Below are positions 1 to 4,750 of a stretch of 6,640 nt of DNA, piece after piece; the first letter of the stretch is position 1, and each line of letters begins with the position of its first letter. The DNA is from an uncultured Armatimonadota bacterium. GTDB taxonomy: Bacteria > Armatimonadota > Armatimonadia > Armatimonadales > Armatimonadaceae. The notes under the pieces are model-generated. The model saw only the letters and a list, made by a program, of their open reading frames with translations. It had not been told where the DNA came from and did no database searches. A program made the translations under genes and the position numbers. The DNA lies in contig CAIWTR010000148.1 in the NCBI GenBank assembly GCA_903915615.1, positions 1-6,640 of the forward strand, given 5' to 3'.

Positions 1-471
1 CACACCGACATCGTCACCAAGCTCGCTGCATCCGATGGCACGGATGGAACACGAACCGTCACGATGGTCTACTCAATTCCATCATCAGGGCACACAATCA
101 CGGAGCGCTATGACCTGTCGCTCACCGGCGTGGATGTAAGCATTTCTGTGGATGGCGATGTCCATGCTTTGACACTTACCTACCCTTGTCACATCTCGGA
201 TGGCAAGCTCTTTCCTCAGATTCTTGTCGAAGGGACCACGTTACAAACGTCCATCGATGGAACCAGGCGTACGTTCTCGGTCACTTCACCCAGTGCGGGT
301 CCACTCACATTTCAGGGAGAGAAAGTCGCGTATCGGAATGGTTTCGTCCAGTGCGTGACATCCAAGATTTCTGGACGAACGATTCAGTATTCGATCAGCG
401 ATGGCAACCTCGCGGCGCCCGTAGGCTTTGGGATTGCGCGAGGCCTCGGTAAGCTTTCGACAAACCTGTAG
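1..471 (+). CDS. C-terminal part of an unrecognised beta-rich protein (5' end outside window)
   Basis: The reading frame is open from base 1 to a TAG at 469-471, giving 156 residues. A Met codon lies at 64, but the frame continues upstream in the same style, so this is most likely the tail of a longer protein. The sequence alternates hydrophobic and polar residues, is rich in Thr, Ser, Gly and Asp, and has almost no helix-like stretches, which suggests a beta-sandwich domain. Only two cysteines are visible (C63 and C118 of the visible part); they could form a disulfide if the protein is exported. The style resembles C-terminal beta domains of secreted carbohydrate-active or surface proteins, but I recognise no family and assign no function. 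It converges on the permease operon, with 10 bases between the two stop codons and no clear terminator hairpin. I am confident it is coding and unsure of its role. Confidence 0.8.
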   Translation, partial: HTDIVTKLAASDGTDGTRTVTMVYSIPSSGHTITERYDLSLTGVDVSISVDGDVHALTLTYPCHISDGKLFPQILVEGTTLQTSIDGTRRTFSVTSPSAGPLTFQGEKVAYRNGFVQCVTSKISGRTIQYSISDGNLAAPVGFGIARGLGKLSTNL

Positions 472-481
472 TATTCGCGAT

Positions 482-1537
482 TTAGTCGATTGATCTGTAC
501 AGCCAAGCGGCTCCGCAAGCTGTCAGAAGGTGTGGGATAAATGCGCTGAGCGGCGCCGGTAGGAGCCCCGCTCCCGATGCTGCTTGCAAAAGCAAGAGTG
601 TGTTCCAGGTTACAAAGGCCAAAATGATGCTGATGAGGATGCCTGCAAAGCTTCCTGCTTGATTGAATCGGATCGCAAGCGGCGGACAGATAATCGCAAA
701 CGCAAGGCACATTGTGGGTAGAGCAATCCGGAACCAAAGCGATGCTTCAAGGCCATTGAGCTTGGCTACATCCCCTTGATTGCGTGCCGCCCGCGACATC
801 GTGGCAAGCTCAAAGAGCGTCCGCGTACTCGCATCCCCGCCAATCAAGCTCGGCACACTCACAAAGTCGAGCGTTACGGGCACATCCCGCGTCGCAAACC
901 CCACTTCACTCTGCAGCATCCCTTTGGGGCCATACGCATGCACCACCCCACCCTTTAGCATCAAATGTCCACGTGTATATATACCAATTGGGGCGGTTAT
1001 CACGGATGTTCCTTTGACGATAATGACATCCACGAGCTGGCGAGCGGCTTTGCCGGCTGGCATCGATGCACTAAATGCCACCAGCTGCTGTGTTTTGGCA
1101 TCCGGGAGCGCACCCGCAAACAAGGTTTCCTGTGGACTTGCGAAGACAGGTTGTCCACCTGCGGCGATACGCGGCGCGAGGTCCGTGAGGCCAAGCGCGA
1201 TGATGGCCAACACACCGCCCATTACCGTGAGCGAGCGATGAATTTGCGGCAGGCGGAGACCAGCAGCCCGCATCGCAATCGTTTCGTTATCCCGGCTGAT
1301 ACGGTTCGCCGCGAGAGAACATCCGAGGGCACACGCGATAGGCATCGCCAGGGAAATCACCTGTGGCAGCGCACGCAGAATCCGCATCCCGAGGAGGTCC
1401 GGCGACATCCCTGAGCGACCCGCGCCACCAAGCTCCTGCTGTAGCTGGAGCAGGATGATCATGATGGTGGCAATCAGGAGGCTGAGGATGAGGGGGACCA
1501 GCGCTTCGCGGAGGACATAGCGGTCGGTTCGGGTCAT
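482..1537 (-). CDS. LptF/LptG-family permease, second gene of the pair (LptG-like position)
   Basis: This 351-residue protein belongs to the YjgP/YjgQ (LptF/LptG) family, whose members form the membrane part of the ABC transporter that extracts LPS from the inner membrane and passes it to the periplasmic bridge. Six membrane segments are visible, near 13-31, 50-77, 103-120, 269-288, 295-317 and 327-347. A large periplasmic domain separates the third and fourth, as in the family. The N-terminus has the family-like DRYVLRE segment (residues 5-11). A cytoplasmic stretch with SRDNETIAMRAAG (81-93) matches the conserved region after helix 2 that contacts the LptB ATPase. Length is close to that of E. 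coli LptF and LptG (about 360). The ATG overlaps the upstream stop as ATGA, and GGAGG sits 5 bases before it (1543-1547 on +), indicating translational coupling. Calling it LptG rests only on gene order; sequence alone does not separate F from G here. Confidence 0.88.
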   Translation of the reverse strand: MTRTDRYVLREALVPLILSLLIATIMIILLQLQQELGGAGRSGMSPDLLGMRILRALPQVISLAMPIACALGCSLAANRISRDNETIAMRAAGLRLPQIHRSLTVMGGVLAIIALGLTDLAPRIAAGGQPVFASPQETLFAGALPDAKTQQLVAFSASMPAGKAARQLVDVIIVKGTSVITAPIGIYTRGHLMLKGGVVHAYGPKGMLQSEVGFATRDVPVTLDFVSVPSLIGGDASTRTLFELATMSRAARNQGDVAKLNGLEASLWFRIALPTMCLAFAIICPPLAIRFNQAGSFAGILISIILAFVTWNTLLLLQAASGAGLLPAPLSAFIPHLLTACGAAWLYRSID

Positions 1538-2616
1538 TCCGCCCTCCGGATACCGATGATGCCTGCGACTACGAGGATGCCCGCCGGGAGAGTGGAAACC
1601 AGTATTGACGGGATGATGCCGCGGATCGAAAGCGTCTGCAGGATGAAAAGTCCCAACTGGGATGCTGCGACCAGTGCCAGCGCACCAACGACGGCAGCAA
1701 AGGGGCCTTGGTTTCGGGTGCGGATGGCGAGTGGGATGCCGCAGAGTGCTAACCCGATGCAGATAAGCGGGATGGCTGGTTTGCTTTGGAGGGCAGTCTC
1801 AAGCTCGCGTTTACGCTGTGGGTCTGCGGAGAAGCGTAGCATCGCTTCAATGTCGGCCCGTGACCGGTTTTGCAGCTGTTCTCCGCCGCTGGTGATCACA
1901 CCGCTTTGGAAGTCGGCATTTAGCGCAAGGAGTTGACGGTCCGCGTGGGCATCCCAGATCGTGCGACCATTCCTGTCAAGCGCATGGATGCTGGCATCAT
2001 TAAGTATCCAAGTGCTGTTACGGTATTCGGCCGTTGGGGCAATCGTGATGCGTGCCGAGCCGCCATCCGTGCCGCGGTCCAGCACCGTCACCTGCTCCAT
2101 TTTGAAGGCGGTGCGGTCCAGCTTGCGCGTCTTCCACCAGGAGAGGGTGATTGGGCTGACATTGAATGTCAATGAGCGGTCGATGGTGGTGCTAGGCAGA
2201 GCGGTCAGCCATCCTTCGACATTGGTTTGCGCGGCCCAGGTCCGAGGGACGATGCGTTCGGTGAGCGTAGATGCAACCAAGGCGCAAATGCACCCGAGAG
2301 CGATCACCGGCGTGGCTTGGCGGATGATTGGGATGCCGGCGGCGCGGAGGGCTGTCGTTTCGCCATCGCGTGTGAGTCGCGACCACGCAAGTCCTGGCGC
2401 GAGGGCACATGCAACCGGGAGAGCAAGCTGCATCGCCGTCGGGATATTGAGGATTAGCAGCCGCCCGACGAACGAGAGTGGCCAGCGTTCGCGGAGAAGC
2501 TGCTCGAGGATGGCGTAGAGGGTGTTCCCGACGAGCATCACAAGAAAAAGAAACAAACCGATGGCCAGCGGCGTGATGAGCTCGCGGGTGATCATTCGGT
2601 CGTGGATGCGGAACAC
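1534..2616 (-). CDS. LptF/LptG-family permease, first gene of the pair (LptF-like position)
   Basis: This 360-residue YjgP/YjgQ-family permease is the likely partner of the following gene; the two would form the heterodimeric membrane core of the LPS exporter. Membrane segments are visible near 13-34, 48-75, 101-119, 281-298, 306-327 and 334-356, with a periplasmic domain (about 120-275) rich in short strands. The cytoplasmic segment SRLTRDGETTALRAAGI (79-95) is the family's conserved LptB-facing region. A Lys-Pro-containing turn (residues 279-283) leads into helix 4, and GIPLAIRTR (293-301) follows it. I chose the GTG at 2616. The N-terminal DRMITREL then lines up with the DRYVLRE of its partner, and an in-frame TAG lies two codons upstream, so nothing longer is possible. 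ATG at residue 8 (2595) is the only nearby alternative. Neither start has a Shine-Dalgarno sequence. No lptA, lptB or lptC is in the window. Confidence 0.88.
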   Translation of the reverse strand: MFRIHDRMITRELITPLAIGLFLFLVMLVGNTLYAILEQLLRERWPLSFVGRLLILNIPTAMQLALPVACALAPGLAWSRLTRDGETTALRAAGIPIIRQATPVIALGCICALVASTLTERIVPRTWAAQTNVEGWLTALPSTTIDRSLTFNVSPITLSWWKTRKLDRTAFKMEQVTVLDRGTDGGSARITIAPTAEYRNSTWILNDASIHALDRNGRTIWDAHADRQLLALNADFQSGVITSGGEQLQNRSRADIEAMLRFSADPQRKRELETALQSKPAIPLICIGLALCGIPLAIRTRNQGPFAAVVGALALVAASQLGLFILQTLSIRGIIPSILVSTLPAGILVVAGIIGIRRAE

Positions 2617-2623
2617 TGGCTAG

Positions 2624-2652
2624 ATTGTACGGGGTGGGGTGGTGAGCGCCAA
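2624..2652 (-). promoter_or_regulatory. Sigma-70-type promoter of the permease operon, placed for a leaderless transcript
   Basis: On the minus strand a TTGGCG -35 (2652-2647) and a TACAAT -10 (2629-2624) are separated by exactly 17 bases; they match consensus at 4/6 and 5/6 positions. Only 7 bases lie between the -10 box and the GTG start at 2616, so transcription should begin at or next to the start codon. The spacer is unusually G/C-rich (GGGGTGGGGTGG on +). Confidence 0.6.
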
Positions 2653-2671
2653 CTGGGGTGCGTAATTGGGG
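2631..2671 (+). other. Four-tract G-run cluster (possible G-quadruplex)
   Basis: Four runs of GGGG lie at 2631-2634, 2636-2639, 2655-2658 and 2668-2671, with loops of 1, 15 and 9 bases. The first two fall in the spacer of the permease promoter and the third lies just upstream of its -35 box. Tract number fits an intramolecular quadruplex, but the 15-base loop makes a stable one less likely. Chance in a G-rich spacer is the main alternative. Confidence 0.3.
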
Positions 2672-2685
2672 CGGTTACCTATATC

Positions 2686-2718
2686 CACTGCGTGTAAAGT
2701 GATACACTGAACCCAGTG
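2686..2718. promoter_or_regulatory. Cluster of CACTG/CAGTG half-sites over the regulator promoter (candidate operator)
   Basis: CACTG occurs at 2686-2690 and 2705-2709, CAGTG at 2714-2718, and the near match AAGTG at 2697-2701. The last pair forms a perfect inverted repeat, CACTG-AACC-CAGTG, whose right arm contains the GTG start codon. A second one, AGTG-ATA-CACT (2698-2708), covers the -10 box. The downstream gene encodes a probable winged-helix protein, so self-repression is a plausible reading. No binding is proven. Confidence 0.4.
2700..2708 (+). promoter_or_regulatory. Extended -10 promoter of the regulator gene, placed for a leaderless transcript
   Basis: TGA-TACACT (2700-2708) matches the TGn-TAnnnT extended -10 form, and no good -35 lies at 16-18 bases. 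The box ends 7 bases before the GTG at 2716, the same geometry as the divergent permease promoter. The seven intervening bases contain no Shine-Dalgarno sequence. Confidence 0.5.
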
Positions 2719-3384
2719 AATACCATCCTTCCACACTTACCACCATTTGAAATCAAGCCATCTCATGTGCCGAGTGCATTCGTTGTGGCGCAGGGTGAAG
2801 AGCCTGTTGCAAGTAAATTGATTATCACGGGCAAGGATGCCGGTCGTGAGCTGCGCCGTGCGATTGCCGCGTATGTGGAAGACCTGGAGCCGACGGGTGT
2901 CTGTGTCCTAGACATTGATTTGTCAGGTGTTCTCATGCTCGATGTCGCTGTGGCGTTTGAGCTCAACAAAGCGCGTACATCGGTCCAGCTGATGGAGGAT
3001 GGCATCGGGTGTTACCTCGTTCTGCGTGGTGTCAGCGTCTCATTACGGGAGACCTTGCGCGCTCTGATGCGTTATCTGGAGACGGTTTGGGTTGTTTACA
3101 TCGATGGCAGTGATGTCCCGGAGGTGCTCGGCGAGCTAAGCCGTGAGCTACGCGAGACATGGGAGTTTGCGGTGGCGCGTGGGTCGCTCGATGCAGCTGC
3201 CTTCGATGAAATCGCGGAGAAATCGGGGACGAAGATTGCCGCATCCGCGCGTTCCAACCGCCTCACAAGCCTGAGTCAGCTGCATTTGTTGGTGAAGGCA
3301 TCGGAGTCTGGTTTCGATGGCCCGAATGGCGATACAGGAGTCCATCGCGTTGGCCGCAGCCGGATGTTTTATCCTGTGTGTTGA
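2716..3384 (+). CDS. Probable STAS-like plus winged-helix DNA-binding regulator
   Basis: This 222-residue soluble protein has no signal peptide or membrane segment. Residues about 34-130 read as a STAS-like alpha/beta domain: VCVLDIDLSGVLMLD (62-76) resembles the strand-and-loop of anti-sigma-antagonist folds, and YLVLRGVSVSLRETL (100-114) resembles their later strand and helix. Residues about 156-221 look like a winged helix-turn-helix. They comprise a first helix (LDAAAFDEIAEKSG, 158-171), a second Arg/Ser-rich helix (about 173-195) and a strand pair ending RVGRSRMFYPV (211-221). This fits a transcription regulator whose STAS-like half senses a partner protein or ligand. The domains are read by eye and not confirmed by a profile search. 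The GTG start is favoured because an in-frame TAA lies seven codons upstream and the next in-frame start candidates are far inside. It is divergent from the permease operon with 99 bases between starts. Confidence 0.72.
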   Translation: MNTILPHLPPFEIKPSHVPSAFVVAQGEEPVASKLIITGKDAGRELRRAIAAYVEDLEPTGVCVLDIDLSGVLMLDVAVAFELNKARTSVQLMEDGIGCYLVLRGVSVSLRETLRALMRYLETVWVVYIDGSDVPEVLGELSRELRETWEFAVARGSLDAAAFDEIAEKSGTKIAASARSNRLTSLSQLHLLVKASESGFDGPNGDTGVHRVGRSRMFYPVC

Positions 3385-3468
3385 TCGTTTCCACCATCTT
3401 TAGGGGGTAAAGTTCATCCAAACTAAGACTTAATGTGCACCTTTGATGGTTGAGGAAGTGGCGTAAAT

Positions 3469-3843
3469 ATGAGCACTACCACTGTGTTGCGGATGGTTCG
3501 TGTTTCCCTGGGGCTGAACATCGCAGTCCTCATACCCGTATGCACCGTCTTGATTTTGAACCTCACACCATTTGTTGATGTTTGGGGGCCCGCCACGCCT
3601 GCGCGCGGAATCTTGCTGTCGATGTACGTGAGCATCCTGATCCTGTCCATCGGTTTATGGATGCAGCGAAATCCGATGGTGGTTGCTCCGTTGCTGGCGA
3701 TGCAGATTTGCTACAAGGTCATGACGCCTTTTACAGTGGGTTCGCTGACAAATCCCATCGTGATCAGTAATATCGTGGTTGCAATCGTGCATGCGATTAC
3801 GCTTTGGCTAATCGTGACGCACCACAGGGCAAGCGCCAAATAG
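3469..3843 (+). CDS. Small four-helix integral membrane protein of unknown function
   Basis: This 124-residue protein is nearly all membrane: four hydrophobic segments lie at about 12-33, 45-63, 69-86 and 95-116, joined by short loops. No cysteine pairs, metal-binding clusters or enzyme motifs stand out, and I do not recognise the family. Pro and Gly in the first and third loops (PFVDVWGPATPARG, and PFTVGSLTNP at about 87-96) may mark the two loops on one side of the membrane. The ATG at 3469 is preceded by GAGGAA (3452-3457), 11 bases away, a rather long spacing. Met9 is an alternative start but has no better ribosome site. It lies 84 bases after the regulator gene on the same strand, and could be read through from it since no convincing terminator separates them. 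The name is certain only as a membrane protein. Confidence 0.75.
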   Translation: MSTTTVLRMVRVSLGLNIAVLIPVCTVLILNLTPFVDVWGPATPARGILLSMYVSILILSIGLWMQRNPMVVAPLLAMQICYKVMTPFTVGSLTNPIVISNIVVAIVHAITLWLIVTHHRASAK

Positions 3844-4020
3844 CGTCGATTTCCGCATCCCCCTAAGCCCAGATAGCTGTCATCTTGGATGCCCACCGCG
3901 GTCATCCACATCCCTGAAAACATTTTTAAACGTCCTTTCCGGATATCCCCTGCCCGGCAGAGTTTTCTCTTGTGCAGCAAACCACCCAAAATATTTGCAG
4001 TCTGGTGATTTGGTTGCATG

Positions 4021-4049
4021 TTGACATTTGTGAATTCACTGAATATAAT
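4021..4049 (+). promoter_or_regulatory. Exact-consensus sigma-70 promoter for the sigma-factor gene
   Basis: TTGACA (4021-4026) and TATAAT (4044-4049) are both perfect hexamers separated by exactly 17 bases. Transcription should start near 4056-4057, leaving a leader of about 25 bases that carries a GAGGA ribosome site (4069-4073), 8 bases before the ATG. The -40 to -60 region is not especially A/T-rich. Confidence 0.85.
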
Positions 4050-4081
4050 GAAATATAGTTTGATGGCCGAGGATATTTGAA

Positions 4082-4639
4082 ATGACACCTACTCCACGAA
4101 ACCGTTTTGAGCGCCGCCGCAACGTTTCCCCAATCATGCTGGCTTGTCACGACCTGCGCCCAAAGCTTGTCAGTAGGCTTCGAAAGAACGGCTGTCCGGA
4201 AGATCAGGCTGAGGATGTCGTTCAGGATCTTATTCAGCAGGTCATTATTGATTACAAGCCAGAGCTAAACACCAGTGCACCTGCTTATGTATGGACACAG
4301 CTTGGCTGGTACACAAAGCGCTATTACGCCAGCAAGTCCAGGCATGGTCAGCGCTTCATCGACCCCGTTGGTGAGGTTGGAAAAGATGACATCATCGAAG
4401 GCCAGGTCGCAGCGGACCGTCTCATTGCCGACATGATCACCGATCAGAGTGTTGCGAAGCTGATCTATTCCGCCGTGTCCCCGGATGACTTTCCGATTCT
4501 GGATGCGATTGGCTATGGATGGACGACAATCGAGCTCGCAGATTCTCTTGGTGTATCCCTCGAGGCTGCCCGTGCACGGAAGTCCCGCCTGATCAAGACA
4601 CTTCGGCAGCGCTTTGCGACAGAAGACATCCTTTCCTAG
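4082..4639 (+). CDS. ECF-type RNA polymerase sigma factor
   Basis: This 185-residue protein has the two-domain layout of extracytoplasmic-function sigma factors, which direct core RNA polymerase to a specific promoter set. Sigma region 2 spans about 17-90. It contains AEDVVQDLIQQVI (43-55), the polymerase-binding part, and an aromatic/basic stretch (YVWTQLGWYTKRYY, 69-82) for -10 melting and recognition. A linker (about 93-125) leads to sigma region 4 (about 128-180), where ELADSLGVSLEAARARKSRLIKTL (151-174) is the helix-turn-helix that would read the -35. There is no C-terminal extension and no sigma region 3. The ATG is fixed by an in-frame TGA at 4061-4063 and a good ribosome site. No FecR-like or zinc-binding anti-sigma gene is adjacent, so control may lie elsewhere or be transcriptional. 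The next gene on the same strand starts 111 bases later. Confidence 0.88.
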   Translation: MTPTPRNRFERRRNVSPIMLACHDLRPKLVSRLRKNGCPEDQAEDVVQDLIQQVIIDYKPELNTSAPAYVWTQLGWYTKRYYASKSRHGQRFIDPVGEVGKDDIIEGQVAADRLIADMITDQSVAKLIYSAVSPDDFPILDAIGYGWTTIELADSLGVSLEAARARKSRLIKTLRQRFATEDILS

Positions 4640-4680
4640 CAATTTCTGCAAAACCTCCCATCTGGATGACGCCTGACTCT

Positions 4681-4711
4681 CCTGACAGTTGCTATACTCA
4701 TACTGTTCAGG
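4681..4711. promoter_or_regulatory. Imperfect inverted repeat flanking the -10 box of the cytochrome-like gene (candidate operator)
   Basis: CCTGACAGT (4681-4689) and ACTGTTCAGG (4702-4711) are inverted copies differing by one inserted T. The 12-base centre (4690-4701) contains the whole extended -10 element. A protein bound to both arms would cover the -10 region and the start site. The repeat lacks a following T-run, so it is a poor fit to an intrinsic terminator for the sigma gene. Confidence 0.4.
4690..4698 (+). promoter_or_regulatory. Extended -10 promoter of the PSCyt1-DUF1549 gene
   Basis: TGC-TATACT (4690-4698) is a TGn-extended -10 with 5/6 match to TATAAT. I find no good -35 at 16-18 bases. 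Transcription would start near 4705, giving a leader of about 46 bases with GGGAG (4737-4741) 9 bases before the ATG. Transcription by the neighbouring ECF factor is an alternative, but its motif is unknown. Confidence 0.45.
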
Positions 4712-4750
4712 ACGGTCAGCGTTGTCCGCCAAACTTGGGAGCTTATCTGC

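Noticed and set aside
776..1414. Several open frames on + (up to about 150 codons) opposite the second permease gene
   Set aside because: They are antisense to a clearly recognisable six-helix permease, have no ribosome sites, and read as low-complexity Arg/His/Pro-rich sequence.
1961..2518. A 185-codon open frame on + opposite the first permease gene
   Set aside because: Antisense shadow of a conserved permease; its composition (Arg/Ser/Ala-rich) has no domain pattern.
3398..3412. Small hairpin CTTTA-GGGGG-TAAAG after the regulator gene, as a terminator
   Set aside because: The stem is 5 bp, mostly A-T, with no T-run following it.
3424..3469. A separate promoter for the four-helix membrane protein gene
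   Set aside because: TTGATG and TAAATA are present but only 15 bases apart, with the -10 touching the ATG; no convincing alternative was found, so read-through from the regulator gene is equally likely.
3886..3908. Hairpin TGGATG/CATCCA with an 11-base loop after the membrane protein gene, as a terminator
   Set aside because: The stem is only 6 bp and the T-run (3923-3927) lies about 15 bases too far downstream; GGATG/CATCC pairs are common here by composition.
3711..4088. A 125-codon open frame on - covering the end of the membrane protein gene and the sigma promoter
   Set aside because: It overlaps an exact-consensus promoter on the other strand and most of a real membrane gene; its hydrophobic C-terminus simply mirrors that gene.
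4265..4732. A 155-codon open frame on - opposite the sigma-factor gene
   Set aside because: Antisense to a recognisable ECF factor, with no family features of its own.
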